From the NCBI GenBank assembly GCA_041164825.1, contig JBEAOO010000083.1, positions 1-30,749 of the forward strand: a stretch of 30,749 nt of DNA, written 5' to 3'. Origin of the DNA: JBEAOO01 sp041164825. GTDB lineage: Bacteria; Pseudomonadota; Gammaproteobacteria; Burkholderiales; Burkholderiaceae_C. Every line of letters begins with the position of its first letter. The first letter of the stretch is position 1. The translations under genes were made by a program, and so were the position numbers. This document shows positions 16,093-23,910 of the stretch, piece by piece. The notes beneath the pieces are model-generated. The model was not told where the DNA came from. It did not search any database and saw only the letters and a program-made list of their open reading frames with translations.

Positions 16093-17013
16093 TCAAGCGG
16101 GTTCGCCGAGGCGAAGAGGCTGCGAGGCCGCGCCCAACAACAGGCCGGCCCCCAAGGCGTCGGCCAACCAAGCGGCGAGGTCAAACCCGTCGCCAGCCGC
16201 ATCCAGCGCCGGGCCCAGGGCCACGCCTGCCAGCAGCGCTGCCACGAAGCGGGCAGTGGCCGGCGGCTGCGCGCGCACGGTGACGCGCCAGCCCTGGCGC
16301 CACACCAGCGCGTGCTCACCATGGCCATGGGCAAAGGCCGCGCGCACGGCCGCAAAGCGATCGGTATCCCGCGCGGAGCCATCACCATCCGGCCCTGCTG
16401 GCAGAGGCTGGTGGGCCCACCAGATGCTGGCAATCGGGTGCGGCGAGCACAGCAGCTGCGTGCCCGGGGGGCAACGCAGCCACACAGCGTCGGACGGGTG
16501 CGCGCCGAGCAGATGCAAAGAGGCCAGCTCGGGCACGGCGTCGGCCGCGGTGTGGGCGTGCGCGACCGCCGCATCCAGCCGCGCCACATCGGCCAAGTAG
16601 GGCTCGCTCCTGAGCTGCGCACTGCGGGCGATGAAGGTGGGCAGTTGTGCGCCCAGCTCAGCGAGGTCGCCGCGCTCGGGCGGATGCGCCTGCAGGTAGG
16701 CCGCGGCGAGGGCGGGCATGGCGTCGTCACCCACCAGCGCGGCCACGGTGGGGCAACCCGCCGCCAGCGCGCGCGCCGCATGGGCACGGGCATTGGCCCG
16801 GTACGCCGCCAGACCGCGGCCGGGTGCGCCGAGGCGCAGCGCGCGCGGCCAATCTTGCGGCAGAAAGTGGGTGCCGGCGGCCCAGGGCTCGCCCACGCCG
16901 GCCCCCTGCAGCGCGGCCAGCATCTGTTGCTGGCGCACGGCTTCGGCAGGCATGCCAGCGCTCATGCCAGTGTTCATGCCGTCCTTCATGCCGTCCTTCA
17001 TGTCAGCCGTCAT
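16093..17013 (-). CDS. bufC: BufC-like partner protein (DUF2063, HvfC/MbnC type)
   Basis: 306 residues. This is the putative recognition partner of the DUF692 oxidase in maturation of the peptide encoded upstream. The DUF2063 region is clear: LGAPGRGLAAYRANARAHAARALAAGCPTVAALVGDDAMPALAAAYLQAHPPERGDLAELGAQLPTFI in pieces, followed by YLADVARLDAAVAHAH. The C-terminal half is less conserved. The start codon overlaps the bufB stop (ATGA on the minus strand, 17013-17010), so the two are coupled. The first 24 residues are six tetrapeptides, each beginning with Met, encoded by a 12-bp tandem repeat; any of the six ATGs could initiate. Confidence 0.88.
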   Translation of the reverse strand: MTADMKDGMKDGMNTGMSAGMPAEAVRQQQMLAALQGAGVGEPWAAGTHFLPQDWPRALRLGAPGRGLAAYRANARAHAARALAAGCPTVAALVGDDAMPALAAAYLQAHPPERGDLAELGAQLPTFIARSAQLRSEPYLADVARLDAAVAHAHTAADAVPELASLHLLGAHPSDAVWLRCPPGTQLLCSPHPIASIWWAHQPLPAGPDGDGSARDTDRFAAVRAAFAHGHGEHALVWRQGWRVTVRAQPPATARFVAALLAGVALGPALDAAGDGFDLAAWLADALGAGLLLGAASQPLRLGEPA

Positions 17014-17022
17014 GTCGGCACC
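16951..17022 (-). repeat. 12-bp tandem repeat forming the bufC N-terminus
   Basis: Six 12-bp units, each starting CATG on the plus strand (16951, 16963, 16975, 16987, 16999, 17011). The third and fourth are identical. In bufC they read as MTAD-MKDG-MKDG-MNTG-MSAG. The sixth unit carries the start codon and the last bases of bufB. Confidence 0.9.
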
Positions 17023-17888
17023 TCGCTGCGGCACAGCGTGTGCTGCATCGCGCGCGCTTGCGCCGCCTCGCCGAGCAGCACCGTCAGCGCGGGTACATCG
17101 GTGTCCCACTCGATCAGTGTCGGCCGCGGGCCCAGGCGCCGCAGCGCGTGCGCATACACGGCCCACACGGCCGGCGGCACCACGCTGCCATGGTCGTCGA
17201 TGACGATGTCGCCCAGGTCGGCGTGGCCGGCGAGGTGGATCTCACCGACGATGGCCGGGTCGATCTGATCGACCCAAGCGCACGCGGCAACCACCGGATC
17301 GAGATCGGCATTGAGCGCATTGACCACCAGGTTGTTGAGGTCGAGCAGCAAGCCGCAGCCACTGCGCCGCGCCAGCGTGTTGAAAAACGCGGGCTCGGTG
17401 AGCGTGTCGTCGGCCCAGCGCACGCAGGCCGAGATGTTTTCCACCAGCATCGGCCGGCGCAAGCGCTCTTGCACCTGCGTCACGTGGCGCACCATCAGCG
17501 CCAATGAGGCCTCGGTGAAGGCGATGGGCAGCAGGTCGTTGGCGTGCAGCACCGCGCCGCCCGCACGCAGCGGCGCGCGGGCAAACGCAGCGTGGTCGGA
17601 CACCAGCGCGGGCTGGCTGCGCTGCACCAGTGCGGCCAGTTGGCCGAGGTGCCAGGGGTCGAGCCCGGCGGCCGAACCCAAACCAAGGCCCACACCGTGC
17701 AGGCTCAGCGGGTAGTGCTCGCCGGCCTGCGACAGCAGGTTCAGCGCTGCGCCGCCCGCGCCAAAAAAGTTCTCGGCATGGACCTCGATGAAGCCCAACG
17801 ACGGCCGCTGCGCCAGCAACTCGGCGTGGTGCGGCTGGCGCCAGCCGATGCCGACGCCGTGCGCATTCAAACCGGGTGAGGGGAACAT
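17010..17888 (-). CDS. bufB: BufB: DUF692 multinuclear non-heme iron oxidase (MNIO)
   Basis: 292 residues, typical for the family. DUF692/MNIO enzymes, including MbnB, modify cysteines of peptide precursors using a multi-iron centre. The motifs are VGIGWRQPHHAELL, LGFIEVHAENFF, LSLHGVGLGLGS, LVSDHAAFAR, RPMLVENISACVRW, GCGLLLDLNNLVVNA, GEIHLAGHAD, VIDDHGSVV and TLIEWDTDVP, which together supply the His, Glu, Asp and Asn metal ligands. The start MFPSPGLNAHGVG was chosen because the conserved region begins right after it. It lies 38 bases after bufA1 and overlaps bufC. Its substrate is most likely the bufA1 product. Confidence 0.94.
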   Translation of the reverse strand: MFPSPGLNAHGVGIGWRQPHHAELLAQRPSLGFIEVHAENFFGAGGAALNLLSQAGEHYPLSLHGVGLGLGSAAGLDPWHLGQLAALVQRSQPALVSDHAAFARAPLRAGGAVLHANDLLPIAFTEASLALMVRHVTQVQERLRRPMLVENISACVRWADDTLTEPAFFNTLARRSGCGLLLDLNNLVVNALNADLDPVVAACAWVDQIDPAIVGEIHLAGHADLGDIVIDDHGSVVPPAVWAVYAHALRRLGPRPTLIEWDTDVPALTVLLGEAAQARAMQHTLCRSEVPT

Positions 17889-17926
17889 GCGGACCGTCCA
17901 GGACAGGGGTGATGAGCGTGTGCGGC

Positions 17927-18211
17927 TCAGCCCTTTTTCATCATGCCCATCTTGGCCTCTTCCATGGTGCTGCCCATCATTTGTTTGCACGTGCCTTTGG
18001 CCACGTACTTCCATTCGTCCTTGCCCATGTCGACCTTGGATTGGCCGGCGCAGGAGTGACTGCCCGAGAGGTTGGCGCAGTCGTTTTGGCCGGCTTTGAC
18101 GACGCCGAAGCATTTTTCTTTGCCGGCGTTGTCTTGCGCGGCGGCGGGGCTGAGCAGGCCCAGGGCCAGCACGGAAGCGAGGGCGGACGAGACGATGAGG
18201 CGTTGGGACAT
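17927..18211 (-). CDS. bufA1: BufA1-type bufferin precursor (DUF2282)
   Basis: 94 residues. A cleavable signal peptide (MSQRLIVSSALASVLALGLL, then SPAAAQ) precedes a small exported peptide with four cysteines (34, 45, 54, 75) in the DUF2282 spacing: KEKCFGVVKAGQNDCAN, then HSCAGQSK and AKGTC. Proteins of this type are reported as bufferins, whose modified cysteines bind copper in the periplasm. The tail after the last Cys is Met-rich (Met78, 79, 83, 88, 90, 91), which could add metal ligands. A strong AGGAGA lies seven to eight bases before the ATG. It is the first gene of the operon bufA1-bufB-bufC-doxX. Confidence 0.92.
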   Translation of the reverse strand: MSQRLIVSSALASVLALGLLSPAAAQDNAGKEKCFGVVKAGQNDCANLSGSHSCAGQSKVDMGKDEWKYVAKGTCKQMMGSTMEEAKMGMMKKG

Positions 18212-18368
18212 GGTGAATCTCCTGAATGGATCGAACAACATTGACGGGGTGGATGGGGCCTTCGCAGGCCGCCGACAGCGCTTGAACATTCGCGTCGACA
18301 TTCGTGGGTCGGCGCAGCGCGCCAGTCCTTACACTGCGCCTCACACTTTTTATAAAAAATCTGGAGCC
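18212..18368. promoter_or_regulatory. Divergent control region between bufA1 and the sigma factor gene
   Basis: 157 bp separating two divergent operons. It contains an A/T-rich TTTTTATAAAAAA tract at 18347-18358 next to the sigma gene, and a direct repeat ACATTCG at 18287-18293 and 18299-18305. On the minus strand, GTAAGG (18332-18327) resembles the GTAA-type -35 of ECF promoters that read DUF2282 operons, but no convincing -10 could be fixed at the right distance. An autoregulated divergent promoter pair is likely from layout; exact boxes are uncertain. Confidence 0.45.
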
Positions 18369-18947
18369 ATGAGCGAATTCGCCGCCAATCTGGCCGCCCT
18401 GCGCCCGCAGCTGCTGCGCTATGCGCGCACCCAGTTGGGCAACGCCAGTTGGGCCGAAGACGCGGTCTCAGACACGCTGCTGGCCGCGCTGGAAAAGCCA
18501 CAGGCCTTTGCCGGCCAGTCGCAGTTGCGCACCTGGGTCACGGGCATCCTCAAGCACAAGCTGATCGACCAGATTCGCCGCCACACGCGCGAGATGTCCA
18601 GCACCACCAGCGACGAGGACCACGCCGATCTCGACGGCGAGTTGTTTGACGCCAGCGGCCACTGGCGCGAGGCGCCGCTGGAGTGGGGCGCCCCTGAGCA
18701 GGTGCTGAGCCAGCGCCAGTTTTTTGCCGTGCTCGATGCCTGCGTCGAACATTTGCCCCCGCAGCAAGCGCGGCTGTTCATGATGCGCGAGTGGCTGGAG
18801 CTCGGCACCGACGACATTTGCAAGGAATTGGCCATCAGCCCGACCAACCTGTGGGTGATGCTGCACCGCGCCCGCTTGCGGCTGCGCGAGTGCCTGCAAC
18901 TGAACTGGTTTGCATCGCCCGCACCTGCATCCCCGTCTGCCCGCTGA
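18369..18947 (+). CDS. ECF-like RNA polymerase sigma factor
   Basis: 192 residues from the ATG at 18369. Sigma-70 region 2 spans about 15-80 (LRPQLLRYARTQLGNASWAEDAVSDTLLAALE, in pieces, then QLRTWVTGILKHKLIDQIRRH). Region 4 spans about 125-178 (VEHLPPQQARLFMMREWL, then ELAISPTNLWVMLHRARLRLRE). The insert between them is acidic (SSTTSDEDHADLDGELFD). It pairs with a downstream zinc-finger protein six bases away and is divergent from the bufferin operon. Sigma/anti-sigma pairs of this type control DUF2282-DUF692 operons in other proteobacteria (SigF in Caulobacter). The in-frame sequence upstream of this ATG is promoter DNA. Confidence 0.92.
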   Translation: MSEFAANLAALRPQLLRYARTQLGNASWAEDAVSDTLLAALEKPQAFAGQSQLRTWVTGILKHKLIDQIRRHTREMSSTTSDEDHADLDGELFDASGHWREAPLEWGAPEQVLSQRQFFAVLDACVEHLPPQQARLFMMREWLELGTDDICKELAISPTNLWVMLHRARLRLRECLQLNWFASPAPASPSAR

Positions 18948-18953
18948 GACCCC

Positions 18954-19163
18954 ATGAAGCTCCACCTCAACTGCCGTGATGCCACCCAGCTGGTGCTGCA
19001 AGCGCTGGACCGCCGCTTGCCCTGGCACGCCCGCTTGGCGCTGCGTGCACACCTGCTGATCTGCAAAGCCTGCCCCACCTTCGTGCGGCAAACCCAGCTG
19101 ATGCAGCAGGCCACCGGCCGCTGGCGCGCGTATGCCGACAGCGGCGAGCTGCCGCCGGGCTGA
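18954..19163 (+). CDS. Small zinc-finger (zf-HC2) anti-sigma protein
   Basis: 69 residues, with no membrane segment. The zinc-binding anti-sigma pattern is present: Cys7 (LNCRDATQLVLQALD), then HLLICKACPTFVRQTQ with His-x3-Cys-x2-Cys. Such proteins hold the cognate ECF sigma factor and release it when the zinc site is disturbed, for example by metal or oxidant. It starts six bases after the sigma gene stop. No second membrane anti-sigma factor of the NrsF type is present in the window. Confidence 0.87.
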   Translation: MKLHLNCRDATQLVLQALDRRLPWHARLALRAHLLICKACPTFVRQTQLMQQATGRWRAYADSGELPPG

Positions 19164-19290
19164 GCTGAGCTCAGCTGAGCAGCGCCGCCTGATACACGGC
19201 CTCCATTCAAAAGCGCGAGTTCGCCATGGCCGGCTCGTCCGGTTGTCGGCGTGCAGGCGAACCGCTTCCAGAGGCGGGCGCTCGGAGCGC

Positions 19291-19420
19291 AGTGCTTGTG
19301 GGGGCGGTGATGGGCCGGTCCGATCTGCGCAGGTGAAGGAGGAGGGGCTGCGCAGCGGGCCCGGGGGCACGGAGCACATCGGCCCGGCCCATCGCTGCCC
19401 TCGCTCCGAGCGTCGAACGG
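19291..19420 (-). repeat. Long-palindrome intergenic repeat, copy 3 (minus orientation), in the anti-sigma to gspE gap
   Basis: Arms 19307-19328 and 19374-19395 pair at 19 of 22 positions. Read on the minus strand, the loop matches copy 1 closely (TCCGTGCCCCCGGGCCCGCTGCGC, in pieces, then CTCCTCCTTCACCTGCGC). It sits in the 501-bp gap 19164-19664. The gap also holds AGCTGAGCTCAGCT at 19163-19176 directly after the anti-sigma stop, a 25-bp match to 1198-1222 at 19206-19230, and an A/T-richer stretch at 19520-19580 that may contain the gspE promoter (TTGAAC at 19567). No gene was seen in it. Confidence 0.8.
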
Positions 19421-19664
19421 GAACCCTCCGAACACGGATCGGCCGGCAGCCCAAGGCGCTCACGTGCCGGGCACAGCCCTTGCCAGCTTCAGCAGCTGGA
19501 ATACGTCTGAACCAGAACGCAAGTGAGACTTTTTGCGCGAGCACTTTTTTACCGTTGTTCCGTCGATTGAACGCCACCCGGCTGCGTAGGATGTGTGACC
19601 GAATGGGATTCAATCCGCGCCCTCGCCCACTCCCGGGCGGTGGCGGGCGGCAACAGGACGGCAC

Positions 19665-22235
19665 ATGCCTGATTCATCCAACAACTCGGCCACGCGCACC
19701 GACACCAGCAACACGCTGCAGTGGCAACCGCAGAGCACCGGCGTTTTGCCTGTGGGCAGCACACCGCGCGAGCGTGCCGCTGCGGCACCGTTCTTTTGGC
19801 CGACGCCGCCCTTTGCCTGCTATGCCTCGCCCGAGGCGCAAGCCGAGTCGCTGGCCTGCGAGGTGCACGGCCTCAACGGCAGCCGCACCCATGGCCGTTT
19901 GACGTTTTTTGTGCCCGAACAAGCGGTGGCCCACATCCAGGTGCCACCGGCCCGCACGGCGCTGCCGCTGCGCTTCGATCAGTTCCGCGCCATCGTGCTG
20001 AGCGCGCCGCTGCTGCCGCTGCGCCCAAGCGCCGGCGAGCCCCACCCCGATTTGATGACGCTGCCCGTGGCCAGCCCGTTCAGCGTGCGCTGCCTCCAAG
20101 GCGAGCCCCTCACGGGCCAGACCCTGGGCCATGCCGAGATCCCGTTCGGCCTGTTCTTGTTTTTACCGGACGGCGACCAGGGCGCGGTGCGTCGCATGTT
20201 TGTGCCGCGCGAGGCGTTCAGCGAATTCGACATCGGCGAGCGCATTGGCCAGGTGCTGGTGGCGCAACAGGCGGTGACGCCGCAAGTGATTGAAGAAGCC
20301 GCCGTGATCCAGCAACAGCTGCGCCAACAAAAGCTGGGCGACATCTTGGTGATGCGCCACGTGGTGACGCCCGAGCAGTTGCTGGCGGCCATTGAGCAGC
20401 AATCGCGCATGCCGATGGTGCGCATTGGCGAGGCGCTGACGCAGCTGGGCATGGTCAACGAGCAGCAGCTCAAAGACGCGCTGGCGCAGCAGGTGAACGA
20501 CCGCGGCGTGCCGCTGGGCGAGCTGCTGGTGCGCATGGGCGCGATCTCGCGCGAAGACCTGCAATCGGCGCTGGCCCGCAAGATGGGCTACCCGCTGGTC
20601 GACATCGATGAATTCCCGGCCGACGCCGACGCGCTGCGCAAACTCAGCCACAGCGCAGCGCGCCGGCTCGAAGCCATGCCGCTGCTGCTGCGCGAGGGGC
20701 GCATGGTGGTGGCCCTGTACAACCCCACCAACCGACGCGCCGCCGCCGAAGAGATTGAATTCAGCGCGCAGGTGAAAGTGGTGCCGGTGCTGGCCCGCTG
20801 CAAAGACATTGAAGAAGCGCTGCGCCGTGCCTACGAGCGCATCGGCGCGGTGGACGCTGCCGCGGCGGCCGAGGCCGAACTGGAGCTGAGCGGGTTTGAG
20901 TCGGCCAACACCAACGACCTGGTGGCCACGCTGGAGCGCGAGGGCTCGGAGGCCCAGCCGGCGCACGACGACAAGCAGATCGAGCAGAGCGACAACTCGT
21001 TGGTGCGCTTGATCAACAACATGATCATCGAGGCCAGCAAGGACGGCGTCTCCGACATCCACATCGAGAGCTACCCGGGCCGCGAAAAAATCAAGATCCG
21101 CTTCCGCAAAGACGGCGTGCTCTCCACCTACCTGGAGCTGCCGCCCAACTACCGCAATGCGCTGATCGCGCGCATCAAGATCATGTGCGACCTCGACATC
21201 TCCGAGCGCCGCAAGCCGCAAGACGGCAAGATCAACTTCGCCAAATTCTCGCCGCAACACCGCCTCGAACTGCGCGTGGCCACCATCCCCACCAACAACA
21301 GTTTGGAAGACGTGGTGATGCGGATCTTGGCCTCGGCCAAACCCATCCCGCTCGACAAGCTGGGCCTGAGCGCCAACAACCTGCGCCAGCTCAAACAGGC
21401 CATGGAGCGGCCCTACGGCCTGGTGCTGTGCGTGGGCCCCACGGGCTCGGGAAAAACCACCACGCTGCACTCGGCGCTGAGCTACATCAACGTGCCCGAG
21501 CGCAAGATCTGGACCGCCGAAGACCCGGTGGAAATCACCCAGCCCGGCCTGCGCCAGGTGCAGGTCAACCCCAAAATCGACTGGACCTTTGCAAAGGCCT
21601 TGCGCGCGTTTTTGCGCGCCGACCCAGACGTGATCATGGTGGGCGAGGTGCGCGACGGCGAGACCGCGCAAATGGCGGTGGAGGCCTCGTTGACGGGCCA
21701 CTTGGTGCTCAGCACCCTGCACACCAACAGCGCGCCCGAGACCGTGACCCGCCTGCTCGACATGGGCATGGACCCGTTCAACTTTGCCGACTCGCTGCTG
21801 GCCGTGTTGGCGCAGCGCCTGGTGCGCCGCCTCTGCCCGGCCTGCCGCCAAAGCCGCCCAGCCAGCGAAGAAGAAGTCGACGAACTCCTGGGCGACTTCA
21901 TGCACGCCCACGCGCCGGAAACAGCGGCCGCCATGCGCGAAAGCGTGTTGACCGAGTGGATGGGCCGCCACGCGCAAGGCGGCCGCTTGATGCACTTTCA
22001 CAGCCCCGGCTGCAACCTGTGCCACAACAGCGGCTTTCGCGGCCGCGCGGGCCTGCACGAGCTGATGGTGATCAGCCGCGAGCTGCGCCGCCTGGTGCAA
22101 ACCGGCGCGCGCGCCGAAGCGCTGCAGCAGTGCGCGCTGAGCGAGGGCATGCGCACGCTGCGGCAAGACGGCATCGACAAGGTGCTGGCCGGTATCACCA
22201 GCATCGAAGAAGTGCGCTCGACGAGCAACGCTTAA
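19665..22235 (+). CDS. GspE/PilB-family secretion or pilus ATPase with MshEN-like c-di-GMP modules
   Basis: 856 residues, longer than the 560-600 usual for GspE/PilB. Residues 1-188 form an N-terminal region without a recognised motif. Residues 190-250 (GERIGQVLVAQQAVTP, LGDILVMRHVVTPEQL) and 252-330 (VRIGEALTQLGMVNEQQL, PLGELLVRMGAISREDL) are tandem MshEN-like modules; only the second keeps the Gly residues of the c-di-GMP-binding pattern. The ATPase core has Walker A GPTGSGKTTT (591-600), an EDPVEI Asp box, Walker B VIMVGEVRDGE (656-666), a LSTLHTNSAPETVTRLLDMG His box, and a four-Cys zinc site (Cys724, 727, 783, 786). AGGA at 19655 supports the start. There is no gspF/pilC partner nearby, so its machine is unknown. 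Confidence 0.9.
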   Translation: MPDSSNNSATRTDTSNTLQWQPQSTGVLPVGSTPRERAAAAPFFWPTPPFACYASPEAQAESLACEVHGLNGSRTHGRLTFFVPEQAVAHIQVPPARTALPLRFDQFRAIVLSAPLLPLRPSAGEPHPDLMTLPVASPFSVRCLQGEPLTGQTLGHAEIPFGLFLFLPDGDQGAVRRMFVPREAFSEFDIGERIGQVLVAQQAVTPQVIEEAAVIQQQLRQQKLGDILVMRHVVTPEQLLAAIEQQSRMPMVRIGEALTQLGMVNEQQLKDALAQQVNDRGVPLGELLVRMGAISREDLQSALARKMGYPLVDIDEFPADADALRKLSHSAARRLEAMPLLLREGRMVVALYNPTNRRAAAEEIEFSAQVKVVPVLARCKDIEEALRRAYERIGAVDAAAAAEAELELSGFESANTNDLVATLEREGSEAQPAHDDKQIEQSDNSLVRLINNMIIEASKDGVSDIHIESYPGREKIKIRFRKDGVLSTYLELPPNYRNALIARIKIMCDLDISERRKPQDGKINFAKFSPQHRLELRVATIPTNNSLEDVVMRILASAKPIPLDKLGLSANNLRQLKQAMERPYGLVLCVGPTGSGKTTTLHSALSYINVPERKIWTAEDPVEITQPGLRQVQVNPKIDWTFAKALRAFLRADPDVIMVGEVRDGETAQMAVEASLTGHLVLSTLHTNSAPETVTRLLDMGMDPFNFADSLLAVLAQRLVRRLCPACRQSRPASEEEVDELLGDFMHAHAPETAAAMRESVLTEWMGRHAQGGRLMHFHSPGCNLCHNSGFRGRAGLHELMVISRELRRLVQTGARAEALQQCALSEGMRTLRQDGIDKVLAGITSIEEVRSTSNA

Positions 22236-22306
22236 GGCGTCGTCGCGCAGCGAGGCATCCGAGGTGCGGCTGACGCAAGACCGGTGACGTCCGCGTTGCT
22301 GCCCTG

Positions 22307-22388
22307 GGGCCTGAGGCTGCTTCTGCTTCGAAGTCCAGTCGTTCGATGATTGGCGCGCGGGCGGTGATGGGCCGGGCCGATGTGCTCC
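22307..22388 (+). repeat. Long-palindrome intergenic repeat, copy 4 (plus orientation, half copy)
   Basis: The left half is intact: flank 22307-22362 aligned to copy 1, then arm GTGATGGGCCGGGCCGATGTGC (22364-22385, in pieces). The expected right arm (CCGGCCCATCACC) is missing. Instead the sequence runs through GGGCACGGGCACGGAGCA, which can pair with TGCTCC. It lies in the 316-bp gap 22236-22551 between the convergent genes gspE-like and tdk. The remaining gap sequence shows no gene and no classical terminator. Confidence 0.7.
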
Positions 22389-22551
22389 GGCATGGGCCTC
22401 TGGCCCGGGCACGGGCACGGAGCAAAGCGAATGCGGGACGGCGCTCCCCACGCGGCTGCTTCGGCATGCCACGAGCCGCAGTGGCGAACACAGAGCGTCG
22501 CAACTCCAGCGTACCGCTGCGTTTGAAGCCCGGCCTGGCTGAGTGAAGGCC

Positions 22552-23148
22552 TCAGCCGAACAGGCCCGGCGCCTGCGCTGCGCCATCGTCGGGCGCCGCG
22601 TAAAAACACGCGGGGCACACCGCGCGGTAGCGGTCGTTGCCGCCAATCACCACCTGCTCACCCTGCTGCACGCGGCGGCCCTGCGGATCCACGCGGATGT
22701 TCATCGTCGCCTTGCGGGCGCAGGCGCAAATGGCCTTCATTTCTTCGATGTCGTCGGCCAGTGTCAACAGCATGGCCGCGCCGGGAAACGGCTGGCCCAA
22801 AAAATCACTGCGCAAGCCCCAGCAAATCACCGGCACGCGGCCGGTGTGGGCCATGCGGTGCAGCTGGCGCACTTGATCGGGGGTGAGGAACTGCGCCTCG
22901 TCGATCAGCACGCAGGCGATGCCTTGCGGCAGGTGATCGGCGTCGAAAACAGTGTCGGGCCCGAAGGTGGCGGCCTCGCGCGTGAGGCCCAGGCGCGAGC
23001 CGATGTGGCCCGTGCCCATGCGGTCGTCGTGCGCGGCGGTGAACAGCAGCACCGCCATGCCGCGCTCTTCGTAGTTGTAGGCCACTTGCAGCAAGGCGGT
23101 GGACTTGCCCGCGTTCATCGCGGCGTAGCGGAAAAAAAGTTTGCTCAT
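22552..23148 (-). CDS. tdk: Thymidine kinase (type II)
   Basis: Salvage enzyme phosphorylating thymidine. It has 198 residues, the normal length. Walker A is AAMNAGKST (Lys15). The lid and base region reads FTAAHDDRMGTGHIGSRLGL. The catalytic Glu84 sits in LIDEAQFLTPDQ. ICWGLRSDFLGQPFPGA and the zinc-binding cysteines 141/143 and 178/181 follow. There is no Shine-Dalgarno on its own strand; the AGGAGG next to the start is on the opposite strand. Convergent with the ATPase gene. Confidence 0.96.
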   Translation of the reverse strand: MSKLFFRYAAMNAGKSTALLQVAYNYEERGMAVLLFTAAHDDRMGTGHIGSRLGLTREAATFGPDTVFDADHLPQGIACVLIDEAQFLTPDQVRQLHRMAHTGRVPVICWGLRSDFLGQPFPGAAMLLTLADDIEEMKAICACARKATMNIRVDPQGRRVQQGEQVVIGGNDRYRAVCPACFYAAPDDGAAQAPGLFG

Positions 23149-23307
23149 GAAGGAGGCCCGATCCGCACAAGCACAACGCCCGGCCGGAGCCCCTCACTGT
23201 ATACGGCGAGACCCTGATCCCCACGCGCAGCAGCCGTGCCACACTGGACGCAAGCCCGCCGCAGAGCGGGCCCTCTCGGTCGTTGACTTTGCCCAGGTGC
23301 CCGCACC

Positions 23308-23874
23308 ATGCACGCCGCCCCCGCTGCCCCCCACCCGCCGTTGTATGACGCCAGCGTGCCGGTGTTCCGCCACGCCTTGGGCCAATTGCTTGATCTGTTG
23401 GCGCTGGCCCGGGCCCATGTGGCCACGCCGCCCGACGACGGTCCGACCGAAGCCACCCTGTTGCAAGCGCAACTGGTGCCCGACATGCTGCCCCTGGCCA
23501 CCCAGGTGCAGATCACCGTGAACTTTGTGGCCCGCGCGTGCGCGCCGCTGGCGGGCTTGCCGCTGCCGGTAGCGCCCATGGTGGAGCCCAGCTTGGCCGC
23601 GTTGCGCGCACGGGTGCTGCAGGTGTTGGGCTGGCTCGATACGCTCCGCCCCGAGGCCATGGCCGATGCGGGCAGCCGCCTGTGCCACAGCCGGGCCGGC
23701 GACGCCGACGTGGCGCTGCCCGGCGCCACTTTTTTGCACACCTACGCGCTGCCCAATTTCTACTTCCACATGACGCTGGTGTACGCGCTGCTGCGCTTGC
23801 AGGGCGTGCCGGTGAGCAAGGGCGACTTCGACGGCTACCACCGCTACCCGCTGCCGCCCGGCCGCAGCGACTGA
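23308..23874 (+). CDS. DUF1993 family protein
   Basis: 188 residues, cytoplasmic, no signal peptide. It matches the DUF1993 pattern: YDASVPVFRHALGQLLDLLALA at the start, a helical middle (MLPLATQVQITVNFVARACAPLAG), and the conserved C-terminal block LPNFYFHMTLVYALLRLQGVPVSKGDFDG. The fold is related to DinB-like helical bundles; the function is unknown. It is divergent from tdk with 159 bases between, which contain no clear promoter. The Shine-Dalgarno sequence is weak. Confidence 0.85.
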   Translation: MHAAPAAPHPPLYDASVPVFRHALGQLLDLLALARAHVATPPDDGPTEATLLQAQLVPDMLPLATQVQITVNFVARACAPLAGLPLPVAPMVEPSLAALRARVLQVLGWLDTLRPEAMADAGSRLCHSRAGDADVALPGATFLHTYALPNFYFHMTLVYALLRLQGVPVSKGDFDGYHRYPLPPGRSD

Positions 23875-23910
23875 GTGGGTCTGGACCAGCGCCGCGGGCT
23901 AACCCCGACA

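Noticed and set aside
18072..18368. N-terminal extension of the sigma factor frame upstream of 18369
   Set aside because: It runs antisense through bufA1 and the divergent promoter. Sigma region 2 starts just after the ATG at 18369.
20163..22646. Long open frame (827 codons) on the minus strand opposite the gspE-like gene
   Set aside because: It is antisense to a gene with intact Walker motifs, and its His/Gly/Val/Gln-rich composition is the usual shadow of GC-rich third positions. No family motif.
23149..23160. AGGAGG next to the tdk start
   Set aside because: It is on the plus strand, the wrong strand for tdk, and no plausible plus-strand gene starts there.
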